Origin: a virus
Reading direction: 5' to 3' (one strand)
Virus record (IMG/VR): IMGVR_UViG_3300025102_000009
Location: 1-30,721 of that record
Length of the DNA stretch: 30,721 nucleotides
Each line of letters starts with the position of its first letter. Position 1 is the stretch's first letter. Below are positions 14,217 through 20,595 of this stretch, one piece after another. A program made the translations under genes and the position numbers. Below the pieces are notes generated by a model that saw only the letters and a list, made by a program, of their open reading frames with translations, ran no database searches and was not told where the DNA came from.

Positions 14217-14834
14217 ATGTTTTTACAATTAAAAAAGTCCACTCATATAGATAAAACTCTCAGCGTACAGTTAAGAGTAGACCCTATACAAATTAATGGC
14301 AAAATGAACAAATTTGATAAATTAGAATATGATTTACCAGTTACAAATGTAGGTGATAATTATTCCGCTGAAAAATGGAGTGATAAAGACCCTATAACAT
14401 TTAAAAAAGGAGACCATTTTAATTTTAAAGTTTCATCTGCTTTATATGGAAAATTATCTGATTATTCTAAAGGTGAATTGGTTGATATTACGATGCTAGC
14501 AACAGACAGGGGTATTACTTATAAACTTAATCCTTCTGTGATTACTTGGGATAAACCAGTATACGACGAAGGAGTTACATCCAAACCTTACGGATATGAT
14601 TCTGTTAAAAATAGAGATAATGACAGGTCTTTAGAAATAAAATGGGGAATGGCTTTTAACAATGCAACTAGACTACTTACTCATTCAAACATGCCATATC
14701 ATGAAAAAGTTGAAGCGATAGAAAAAATAATGCCAAAAATGTTTGAAATTGCTTGTGGAATGAAATCACTTACTGAAACAGAAACACCTAAAATTAAGGA
14801 GGAAAATGAAAATGAAAATGATTTACCATTCTAA
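14217..14834 (+). CDS. Single-stranded DNA-binding protein-like
   Basis: The protein is 205 aa. It ends in an acidic tail with the tip NDLPF, the hallmark of bacterial and phage SSB proteins, whose DDIPF-like tip recruits replication partners. The N-terminal 110 residues are beta-rich (LSVQLRVDPIQINGKMNKFD, then ELVDITMLATDRGITYKLN), consistent with an OB-type fold. A helical segment (MPYHEKVEAIEKIMPKMFE) comes before the tail. It sits between early regulators and the replication gene. AAGGAG precedes ATG 14217. The fold is inferred; the tail is directly visible. Confidence 0.7.
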   Translation: MFLQLKKSTHIDKTLSVQLRVDPIQINGKMNKFDKLEYDLPVTNVGDNYSAEKWSDKDPITFKKGDHFNFKVSSALYGKLSDYSKGELVDITMLATDRGITYKLNPSVITWDKPVYDEGVTSKPYGYDSVKNRDNDRSLEIKWGMAFNNATRLLTHSNMPYHEKVEAIEKIMPKMFEIACGMKSLTETETPKIKEENENENDLPF

Positions 14835-15006
14835 GAAAAATGAACCAAGTCAAAGTGGTTTAATAGGTAATATGCATAAAAAATCCACTTTAAACTGCTA
14901 TATAAAATTTTATATGAATTTATTATCTGCAGGTAAAGTAGATGCAAAAGGTGGGGCATACAAAAGATTAGTAGAACTGCAGGAAAGAAGAGCGAGTATT
15001 CTATAA
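14812..15006 (+). CDS. Small basic protein, unknown function
   Basis: ATG 14812 is preferred because AGGAGG (14797-14802) lies 9 nt upstream; in-frame ATGs at 14806 and 14818 are alternatives. The protein is 64 aa, basic, with GLIGNMHKKSTLNCYIKFY and GGAYKRLVELQERRASIL. It overlaps the SSB-like gene by 23 bp and ends in TAATG with the HNH gene. No family is recognised. The position suggests a replication accessory. Confidence 0.6.
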   Translation: MKMIYHSKKNEPSQSGLIGNMHKKSTLNCYIKFYMNLLSAGKVDAKGGAYKRLVELQERRASIL

Positions 15007-15368
15007 TGAAAAAAGCGGAGAAAGTAAAACTGAATAAGCTTGTTAGGGAGTTGTGTTTACTTAGGGATAAGTGTTGTTTGAGGTGTGGTAAAACTACCAC
15101 ACTTCAAGCTTCCCATATTTATCCTAAAGGTAAATTTCCTAAAATGCAGTTTAATCCTGAGAATGTTAAGATATTATGTGTAGGTTGTCACTTATATTGG
15201 TGGCATAAACATCCCATAGAGGCTCATAAATGGGCTGAAAAGACATTAGGTAAGGTAAGGTTAAATAAATTAAAAAAACACTCAAATACGATAAATAAAA
15301 CTATTTGGGATTTCAAAGAAATACAAAGTAAATTAATAAAGCAGATAGGAGAATTAATAAATGGCTAA
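15006..15368 (+). CDS. HNH-type nuclease / NinG-like recombination protein
   Basis: The protein is 120 aa. A treble-clef zinc site is visible: Cys24-x2-Cys27 and Cys58-x2-Cys61, with His37 (ASHIYPKG) before an Asn-rich strand (NPENVKILCVGCH) and His62/His67/His69 after it. This is the layout of small HNH nucleases and of NinG/Rap, a phage structure-specific recombination nuclease. It lies between an SSB-like gene and the replication initiator, which supports a recombination or replication role. An 8-10 bp perfect hairpin (15081-15104) is embedded in the coding sequence. Whether it cuts DNA here is inferred. Confidence 0.7.
   Translation: MKKAEKVKLNKLVRELCLLRDKCCLRCGKTTTLQASHIYPKGKFPKMQFNPENVKILCVGCHLYWWHKHPIEAHKWAEKTLGKVRLNKLKKHSNTINKTIWDFKEIQSKLIKQIGELING
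15081..15104. repeat. Strong short hairpin inside HNH gene
   Basis: GTGTGGTA (15083-15090) pairs perfectly with TACCACAC (15095-15102) around an AAAC loop, and the stem can extend by one G-T and one A-T pair. It is one of the strongest short hairpins noticed inside a coding region here. It may be a regulatory RNA hairpin or a DNA cruciform site. Confidence 0.7.
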
Positions 15369-16155
15369 GAGATTCATAGATACTAAAATTTGGGACAAAG
15401 CTTGGTTTAGAAGATTAAGCTTAAAAAATAAATTATTTTGGATTTATTTATTAGGTAGATGTGACCACGCAGGAATTTGGGATATTGATTGGGAAGCAGC
15501 GGAATTTATGATAGGTGAAAAAATAAAAAAAGAAGAACTTCCGCAAGTGATTAAAGATAAGATGTTGTATATAGAAGGTAAGGATCAATATTTTATTCCC
15601 TCCTTTATAGAATACCAATATGGAGAGCTAAGACCTAATTCTAAACCACATATGAGTGTTATTAAAAGGCTTAATGAAAAAGGATTATATAACCCTAAAA
15701 AAAGAGTTAACTTAACCCTTAAAGATAAAGATAAAAATAAAGATAAGGTTAAAGTAAAAGTAAAAACTAAAGAACTTAGGGAATCTGAATTTAGAGTTAG
15801 ATCTCTTCGTATTGGTAAGGACTTAAAAAATATAAAAGGAAACACAATAGGCTCATTTATTGATTATTGGACTGAATCGAATATGAATGGTACGAAAATG
15901 AAGTTCGAAATGCAAAAAACCTTTGACATTAAGAGGAGATTATTGAAATGGTTTAATAATGAAAAAGAATGGACTGTTCAAAAAGAAGGAAAAGTCCCAC
16001 TTGAAGCAACTTTTAAAAAGACCCCTACTGGTCTATATAAAGCATACTGCTCTAAGTGCGGTAAAAGGGAATTGCCTAATAATAGCTGGCAATTAAAAGA
16101 GGGTAGTAACTGTTGCAGAGTGGATTACGTTCCAGAGAAATTTGAAAATGCTTAA
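15361..16155 (+). CDS. Replication initiator-like protein (lambda O / DnaD type)
   Basis: The protein is 264 aa. Residues 1-95 look like the winged-helix start of phage replication proteins (KIWDKAWFRRLSLKNKLFWI, then LLGRCDHAGIWDIDWEAAE). A Lys-alternating linker follows (about residues 121-138, coded by hexamer repeats), then a helical domain and a C-terminal zinc finger (YCSKCGKRE, then NCC). Such proteins bind the origin and load the host helicase. No helicase, primase or polymerase is encoded, so this would be the phage's main replication gene. It overlaps the HNH gene by 8 bp. Family assignment is moderate; some relatives are annotated only as hypothetical. Confidence 0.55.
   Translation: MAKRFIDTKIWDKAWFRRLSLKNKLFWIYLLGRCDHAGIWDIDWEAAEFMIGEKIKKEELPQVIKDKMLYIEGKDQYFIPSFIEYQYGELRPNSKPHMSVIKRLNEKGLYNPKKRVNLTLKDKDKNKDKVKVKVKTKELRESEFRVRSLRIGKDLKNIKGNTIGSFIDYWTESNMNGTKMKFEMQKTFDIKRRLLKWFNNEKEWTVQKEGKVPLEATFKKTPTGLYKAYCSKCGKRELPNNSWQLKEGSNCCRVDYVPEKFENA
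15721..15774 (+). repeat. Imperfect hexamer repeats in replication gene (possible origin)
   Basis: Nine successive hexamers of the type AAAGAT/AAAGTA run in frame with the Lys-x dipeptides of the protein linker. The tract is very A-rich on one strand. In lambda the origin lies inside the O gene at the same relative place, so this is a candidate origin. It may equally be just a codon-biased linker. Confidence 0.35.
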
Positions 16156-16438
16156 AGACGATAGACATATAATAGATTATATCTTAGACGCAACCGATAA
16201 TGAAAAGCAAAAAGCTCATTTTAGCCATAGGAATAAAGTAATTAGGAAACAATATAAAAAAATACCTTTGGATCAGCAGTTAAAATATTGTGCTAAATGT
16301 AAATGTTGTTGGATGATTTTAAGAAAGTATATGGATAAGAGTAGTTGGGTAAAATACCCGAAAGGTCATATTCCTACAATAGGAAAAGAAAGAGAATTAT
16401 GTAAATTATGTAAAGGAGAAAAAAATGAAGATAGTTAA
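16148..16438 (+). CDS. Cys-rich zinc-finger-like protein
   Basis: ATG 16148 is preferred to a TTG 6 bp upstream. The protein is 96 aa. A basic N-terminal half (AHFSHRNKVIRKQYKK) is followed by two Cys clusters, YCAKCKCCW and ELCKLCKGE, that could bind zinc. It overlaps dUTPase by 14 bp and carries that gene's AAGGAG in its last codons. No family is recognised. DNA binding is plausible. Confidence 0.6.
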   Translation: MLKDDRHIIDYILDATDNEKQKAHFSHRNKVIRKQYKKIPLDQQLKYCAKCKCCWMILRKYMDKSSWVKYPKGHIPTIGKERELCKLCKGEKNEDS

Positions 16439-16865
16439 AACGAGAAAAGTTAGGACCCCAGAAAGAGTAGGTAAAAATGCAGGGATAGATTTTTTTGTTC
16501 CAAGTGATTTTAGTCCAATGCTTTTAATATCTGGGGGTCGTGTAAATATACCCTCAGGAATACATGTGAAAATGCCAGATGGTTATTGTTTAATAGCTTT
16601 TAATAAAAGTGGTATAACATCCAAGTATGGTCTCCAAGTTGGTGCTTGTGTTGTGGATGAAAATTATACTGGGGAGATACATTTAAGTTTAATCAATAAC
16701 ACTTTACAAAATGTAGCTATAAATCCTGACCAAAAAATAGTACAGTTCTTAGTTCTAAAACCTAATTATGTTAATATAGAAGTCTTTGAAAAATTAAATG
16801 ATATATATAAGCTAACAGATCATTTAGAAAGAGGGTCCCAAGGTTTCGGGAGTACAGGTGAGTAA
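16425..16865 (+). CDS. dut: Deoxyuridine triphosphatase (dUTPase)
   Basis: The protein is 146 aa, the usual length of trimeric dUTPases. All five motifs are visible: AGIDFF (19-24), NKSGITSKYGL (60-70), GACVVDENYTGEIHLSL (73-89), DQKIVQF (102-108) and the P-loop-like ERGSQGFGSTG (135-145). Motif 2 has Asn-Lys in place of the common Arg before Ser-Gly. It hydrolyses dUTP to dUMP and pyrophosphate, keeping uracil out of DNA and feeding pyrimidine synthesis. It opens the nucleotide cassette (dut, DUF6378-like, ThyA-like, dCMP deaminase, AsnB-like). A strong AAAGGAG precedes the start. Confidence 0.92.
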   Translation: MKIVKTRKVRTPERVGKNAGIDFFVPSDFSPMLLISGGRVNIPSGIHVKMPDGYCLIAFNKSGITSKYGLQVGACVVDENYTGEIHLSLINNTLQNVAINPDQKIVQFLVLKPNYVNIEVFEKLNDIYKLTDHLERGSQGFGSTGE

Positions 16866-17056
16866 TGGTTTTCGAAGTTTGTAAATTTGGTACGGGAATA
16901 TCTAAAAAATGTTCTTTTTGTGGTTATTGGGAAAAGGATCTATATTGCGGGATAGCAAAAGGCGGTCTTGGAAACGTTAAGATAGATACGCTTATTAAAT
17001 GTCCCCTAAAGGATAAAAGTATAAACAAAAAAAAGAAAGCAAAAAAGGAGTATTAA
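16865..17056 (+). CDS. Small Cys-rich protein
   Basis: The protein is 63 aa. CSFCGYWEKDLYCG near the N-terminus and a later Cys (IKCPLK) suggest a zinc site. The C-terminus is Lys-rich (KSINKKKKAKKEY). It overlaps both neighbours with TAATG and carries the next gene's AAGGAG. Function is unknown. Its place inside the nucleotide cassette may be meaningful or just filler. Confidence 0.6.
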   Translation: MVFEVCKFGTGISKKCSFCGYWEKDLYCGIAKGGLGNVKIDTLIKCPLKDKSINKKKKAKKEY

Positions 17057-17358
17057 TGGATATATTAAAAAAAGCTCATGAGATTATTTATGAGAGATCT
17101 GAAGAAAAAGAAAGACAATATGGACCTATGTCTTTATGTAATAAGAAAGCTGCAGTAATAGCTACCATTCTTTGTAATAAAAAAATATCTGTAAAGGATA
17201 TATATATGATGCAAATATCATTGAAATTAGCTAGGGAAAGCCATTCCTATAAAGAAGATAATCTATTAGATTTAGTAGCTTATATTGCTGGTTATAATAA
17301 TTACGAAAATAATACTAAAATAGAAAAAAAAGATATAATAAGGTCAGAAGATGAATAA
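17056..17358 (+). CDS. DUF6378-like protein, possible nucleotide pyrophosphohydrolase
   Basis: The protein is 100 aa, all-helical. The pattern Arg-x-x-Gln-Tyr-Gly (ERQYGPM), then KAAVIATILCNKKISVKDIY, then MQISLKLARESHSYKEDNLL and DLVAYIAGY matches a phage family I know as DUF6378: R..QYG, ISxxD, K-x-A-R, DN-x-x-DxxxY. The DN-x-x-D end recalls the metal-binding helices of MazG-like dNTP pyrophosphatases. Catalysis is therefore suspected but unproven. It lies between dUTPase and the ThyA-like gene, which supports a role in dNTP handling. Confidence 0.65.
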   Translation: MDILKKAHEIIYERSEEKERQYGPMSLCNKKAAVIATILCNKKISVKDIYMMQISLKLARESHSYKEDNLLDLVAYIAGYNNYENNTKIEKKDIIRSEDE

Positions 17359-18067
17359 AGAGATTCAACAAGCATTCTCTATATTGTACTATAGTGGAAA
17401 AGAAATTAAAAGCGAAAAATGGCAAGCAGTAGAAAGTCCTGATAGTATGTTGGAAGTTTCTAATTTATTTTTCACATGCCAGATACCTGGTTCTATAGAG
17501 ATATTACATAAAGAAACAATGGCAGATCTACCGTGGTCCGAGGATCATTTTCAGGAAAGAATAGGGGGAGAACCTCTAAACCCTGGTAACCAATATAAAA
17601 ATTGGCCATATTATAGATCTAATTTAGATAATAATAGATTTAAATCCCATCAGGGGGATAAATTCAGCCATACTTACATGGAAAGATATTGGCCCCCTAA
17701 GAATAAAAAAGGCATTAGGTATAACAATGGGGATCTTTTAGATATAGTGGAAAGATTAAAAAAAGATAAATACACGAGACAGGCATATTTTTCTATATGG
17801 CACCCCGAGGATCATAGTAATAACAGTGTACGTTTACCTTGTACAATAGGTTATTGGTTTAATTACAGAGATTCTAAATTAAACTGTACGTATCATATTA
17901 GAAGTTGCGATGCAGTAAGGCATTTTAGGAATGATATATATATGACAGGTAGATTAGTACAATATATTGCTGAAAAAATAAACGTAGAGGTTGGTTCTTT
18001 ATCTATGTGGGTAGGTAGTTTCCACATTTTTAAATCTGAAAAATGGAAAATAAAACAAAAAGGTTAA
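17351..18067 (+). CDS. Divergent thymidylate synthase-family enzyme, possibly dCMP-specific
   Basis: The protein is 238 aa. Core features of the ThyA fold are present: Arg143 (TRQAYFSIWHPED), catalytic Cys164 (RLPCTIGYWF), the phosphate/dNMP motif IRSCD (183-187) and His225 (GSFHIF). The N-terminal RTGT loop of classical ThyA is absent; instead PWSEDHFQERIGGEPLNPG appears, as in a phage subfamily. Asp195 lies where E. coli ThyA has Asn177 (eight residues after the RSCD Asp, without a gap). Asn-to-Asp there is known to switch preference from dUMP to dCMP, and dCMP hydroxymethylases have Asp. It may therefore make 5-hydroxymethyl- or 5-methyl-dCMP, or still be a thymidylate synthase. It overlaps the neighbouring genes on both sides. 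Confidence 0.75.
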   Translation: MNKEIQQAFSILYYSGKEIKSEKWQAVESPDSMLEVSNLFFTCQIPGSIEILHKETMADLPWSEDHFQERIGGEPLNPGNQYKNWPYYRSNLDNNRFKSHQGDKFSHTYMERYWPPKNKKGIRYNNGDLLDIVERLKKDKYTRQAYFSIWHPEDHSNNSVRLPCTIGYWFNYRDSKLNCTYHIRSCDAVRHFRNDIYMTGRLVQYIAEKINVEVGSLSMWVGSFHIFKSEKWKIKQKG

Positions 18068-18480
18068 GTAAAGATAGTTATTTTATGGGAATGGCCATTC
18101 TTTCTTCGCAGAGAGGCACCTGTTTAAGGACTAAAGTCGGATGTGTTATTGTTTATAAAAATAGGATTAAAGCAGTAGGATATAATTCTAGCCATCCAGG
18201 AACAGAACATTGTGAGGAAGTGGGTTGTTGTATAGAAGGAGGGCATTGTATAAGGACATTACATGCGGAGGAAGCAGCTGTATTGAATTTAGAAAAAAGA
18301 TTTAATAAGGGTTTAGAGGCTTACATAACACATGAACCATGCTTACATTGCCATAAAATATTAGCAGCAGCAGGTGTAAATAAGGTTTATTATTTAAATT
18401 CTTATGGTAATTTCAGCAATAAAGAAAAAAGTATTAAAGACACTTTAGGATGTGTTTTAGTTAAAACAAAGGAGGAATAG
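18043..18480 (+). CDS. Deoxycytidylate (dCMP) deaminase
   Basis: The protein is 145 aa. The zinc-dependent deaminase motifs are His74-Ala-Glu76 (RTLHAEEAAV) and Pro99-Cys100-x2-Cys103 (HEPCLHCHK). A Cys/His-rich insertion (EHCEEVGCCIEGGHC) before the active site is typical of dCMP deaminases of the T4 type. RTKVGCVIV is the usual N-terminal strand. It converts dCMP to dUMP. It overlaps the ThyA-like gene by 25 bp, so the two probably act on one pool. If the ThyA-like enzyme uses dCMP, this deaminase would set the balance between dCMP and dUMP, as in T4. Confidence 0.88.
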   Translation: MENKTKRLSKDSYFMGMAILSSQRGTCLRTKVGCVIVYKNRIKAVGYNSSHPGTEHCEEVGCCIEGGHCIRTLHAEEAAVLNLEKRFNKGLEAYITHEPCLHCHKILAAAGVNKVYYLNSYGNFSNKEKSIKDTLGCVLVKTKEE

Positions 18481-18483
18481 GGA

Positions 18484-19803
18484 ATGTGTGGGATCTTGAT
18501 ATATAATAAAGACTCATTACCAGGGATAAAGCTAAATCATAGGGGAATAATAAGTAGTTCTACTAGGAAAGAGGATTGGGTATTAGAGCATCGTTTGTTA
18601 CCTATACAAACAAATAACGAAAAGGGATTACAACCCATTCAATTAAAAGGGGATAGGTATCTATTATTCAATGGGGAGATCTTTAATTTCTATAAATTTG
18701 GGGATTATACTAATGACACTTCCTATTTAAAAGACTTTTTTGACGACTTAGAATGGAGGAAGAATATTAATGAAATAAACAGATGGTGTGGTTTTTGGTC
18801 CATAGTTATATATGAGGAGAAGGGTTTTACGGCCTTTACGGACCCGTTAGGGAAGAAACAGCTATATTATAATGAATATATGATAAGCAGTGAAATTAAA
18901 CCGTTATTAAGGAATAATCCTTTATTAGGGACCCCTAAGTTATTACAACCTACGGGTAATACCCCTTTTCTTGGTGTACGTAGGATAAAACCTAATAGGA
19001 TATATAGATTACAACCACATCTTAAGACAAGGGTGTTTGATGTTTATATAACTGGTATGAAATATTATAATATATATAAAAACGAAAGTAAAGAATCTTT
19101 ATACCAAAGGATGCAAAATTCTACACAAGATAGGTTGATTAATAAGATGGATGGTATTACTATGTTTGTAAGTGGGGGTCTAGATTCTACTATAATATTA
19201 CACCATCTTTTAGAGTCCCCCATCCCTAATAATAAGATAGAATTATTAACAATAGAAAACGGCGAGGAAGAATATATAGAGATAATTGAGAAATATTATA
19301 ATGTAAGTGTCCGAAGAATACCTATAGAAGAGAATTTGTACAGAGAAGCAATTCTAAGTTATGAGCATTATCTGGATTATGGTAGTTTACTGCCCCAATA
19401 TTGTTTATTCAAGAACTCTAGTAATACAGTAGTATTAACAGGGGATGGTGCAGATGAATTATTTAGTGGATACAATAGAGCACAATTATGGGACACTCAA
19501 AAATACGATGTAAGAACGGAATTACCGTATTATCACCATATTCGATTAGATAGGTGCAGTATGGTACATACAAAAGAAGCTAGGAACCCTTTTCTATCCA
19601 AGGACGTAATATCTTATGCTATGAATTGTGCATATAAAAAAAGGAAAGGGAAAAAGGTATTAAAAGATAATTACATGGGTTATATACCTAAACAAATAAT
19701 AGAAAGAAAAAAACTACCGCTAAGGGATGGTAATAAGGATCTTTGTAGGCAAAAAGCATATAGAGAATTTGTTAATATATTCAAAGGGTATAATAACCCT
19801 TAA
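18484..19803 (+). CDS. Asparagine synthetase B-like glutamine amidotransferase
   Basis: The protein is 439 aa, shorter than E. coli AsnB (about 554), but both domains are complete. Class II glutaminase: Cys2 nucleophile (MCGILIY), Arg37 (EHRLLPI), Asn63-Gly64-Glu65 (FNGEIFN). Synthetase: ATP-pyrophosphatase loop SGGLDS (230-235), GDGADELFSGY (320-330), and a C-terminal GKKVLK ... IIERKKLPLRDG segment like the Lys/Arg motif of AsnB. Such enzymes move ammonia from Gln to an adenylated carboxylate, usually Asp. AGGAGG lies 8 nt before ATG. As the last gene of the nucleotide operon it may supply asparagine, or amidate a modified nucleotide; the second is speculation. Confidence 0.85.
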   Translation: MCGILIYNKDSLPGIKLNHRGIISSSTRKEDWVLEHRLLPIQTNNEKGLQPIQLKGDRYLLFNGEIFNFYKFGDYTNDTSYLKDFFDDLEWRKNINEINRWCGFWSIVIYEEKGFTAFTDPLGKKQLYYNEYMISSEIKPLLRNNPLLGTPKLLQPTGNTPFLGVRRIKPNRIYRLQPHLKTRVFDVYITGMKYYNIYKNESKESLYQRMQNSTQDRLINKMDGITMFVSGGLDSTIILHHLLESPIPNNKIELLTIENGEEEYIEIIEKYYNVSVRRIPIEENLYREAILSYEHYLDYGSLLPQYCLFKNSSNTVVLTGDGADELFSGYNRAQLWDTQKYDVRTELPYYHHIRLDRCSMVHTKEARNPFLSKDVISYAMNCAYKKRKGKKVLKDNYMGYIPKQIIERKKLPLRDGNKDLCRQKAYREFVNIFKGYNNP

Positions 19804-19812
19804 TTAGGGGTT
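19795..19812 (+). terminator. Weak hairpin at end of early operon
   Basis: AACCC (19795-19799) pairs with GGGTT (19808-19812) over an 8-nt loop containing the AsnB-like stop codon; TTACTTT follows. The stem is short and the U-tract is broken, so termination would be partial. It lies just upstream of leader B. Confidence 0.35.
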
Positions 19813-19823
19813 TACTTTAGTTG

Positions 19824-19884
19824 TTATCTTTATTAAGTTTGACATGTGAATATTAATTACTTAACAAAAAATAGGAGTTCTAAA
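19824..19884 (+). promoter_or_regulatory. Promoter/5' leader B (paralogue of leader A)
   Basis: The segment shares TTATCTTTATTAA (19824-19836), TGTGAATATTAATTACTTAA (19845-19864) and AGGAG with leader A, all at the same spacing. Here TTGACA (19839-19844) is also present and could serve as a -35, with TAACAA 17 nt further as a weak -10; TATTAAT is the alternative -10. Leader A lacks TTGACA, so the conserved blocks matter more. Confidence 0.6.
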
Positions 19885-20091
19885 ATGGAAAAAGAAATCA
19901 TAAATCTTTTACAAAAAGAGTATAACAGTACACTAGAAGAAGCAAAAGATGCTTATAATAAATTCTATTATGCTGCTAAAAATTATAGTGACCCATCACC
20001 ATCTTTAAAAAATCAAGTCGTATTAATACAACATTGGTATCAAACATATAATAAAACTTGGGGAAAAAAGTTAAGAGATATTAATAGGTAA
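19885..20091 (+). CDS. Small helical protein behind leader B
   Basis: The protein is 68 aa. ATG 19885 follows AGGAG (19873-19877) by 7 nt; an in-frame ATG at 19846 is inside the leader and is rejected. Charged helices (NLLQKEYNSTLEEAKDAYNK) are followed by an aromatic second half. It is a single-gene unit between leader B and a strong terminator, so it can be expressed separately from the long operon. No family is recognised. Confidence 0.65.
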   Translation: MEKEIINLLQKEYNSTLEEAKDAYNKFYYAAKNYSDPSPSLKNQVVLIQHWYQTYNKTWGKKLRDINR

Positions 20092-20111
20092 AGATAACAT
20101 AGAAGCCAATC

Positions 20112-20133
20112 AGCCCCTTAAATGGGGCTTTTT
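20112..20133 (+). terminator. Intrinsic terminator T1
   Basis: AGCCCC (20112-20117) pairs with GGGGCT (20124-20129) around TTAAAT and runs directly into TTTTT. It is a classic rho-independent terminator ending the unit that starts at leader B. Confidence 0.85.
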
Positions 20134-20172
20134 GGGTATGAAGAATAAAATATCTAATATAAGGAGTAAAAT

Positions 20173-20313
20173 ATGTATAGTGATTGCTGTGATGCTATGA
20201 TAATACTAAATGATATCTGTTCCGATTGTAAGGAACACGCAGATGTTTATGACGAACCCTCAAATTTTGATGAAGAAGAAATGGACTTGATATATACAAA
20301 AAATAGAAATTAA
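20173..20313 (+). CDS. 46-aa zinc-binding mini-protein
   Basis: ATG 20173 has AAGGAG 6 nt upstream. MYSDCCDAM at the start and DICSDCKEHA in the middle give two Cys pairs, a probable small zinc ribbon; an acidic end follows (NFDEEEMDLIYTKNRN). The pattern DICSDCKEH is common in tiny phage proteins of unknown function. It sits alone between terminators T1 and T2, so its transcript is probably short and independent or arises by read-through. Confidence 0.7.
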   Translation: MYSDCCDAMIILNDICSDCKEHADVYDEPSNFDEEEMDLIYTKNRN

Positions 20314-20326
20314 CCAATAAACCCCT

Positions 20327-20359
20327 AAAAAAAGCCTCAATTAATTTTGGGGCTTTTTT
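20327..20359 (+). terminator. Intrinsic terminator T2
   Basis: AAAAAAAGCC with TCAA (20327-20340) pairs with TTTTGGGGC and the following T-tract (20345-20359) around TTAA. The A-tract/T-tract around the GC core allows bidirectional function. It marks the border between the early units and the late head genes. Confidence 0.85.
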
Positions 20360-20415
20360 ATTTTATTAAAGCACTATATTTTTATAAATTACAAAGGACA
20401 AATAGAGCATAAAGT

Positions 20416-20595
20416 ATGAGTAAACCTAAGGATGGCATTGCACTTACTACTGAATTAGTAGGTATTAGAAACTTAAAAACAACTGGGAACTATAGATTAG
20501 AATTTGATGTATTTGAAATAGATTCTCCTAAAGTGGCAGATCTAATCTTGAAATTAAACAAAGCTTTTATGATGGGTTTAGTAGAGATCGATTGA
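20416..20595 (+). CDS. Small protein preceding small terminase
   Basis: The protein is 59 aa (MSKPKDGIALTTELVGIRN at the start, KLNKAFMMGLVEID at the end). Its TGA overlaps the next ATG (TGATG at 20593-20597). A mixed alpha/beta composition is predicted, with no motif. It is the first gene of the late module, directly before terminase. Function is unknown. A late promoter must lie between T2 and this start, but none is clear. Confidence 0.6.
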   Translation: MSKPKDGIALTTELVGIRNLKTTGNYRLEFDVFEIDSPKVADLILKLNKAFMMGLVEID

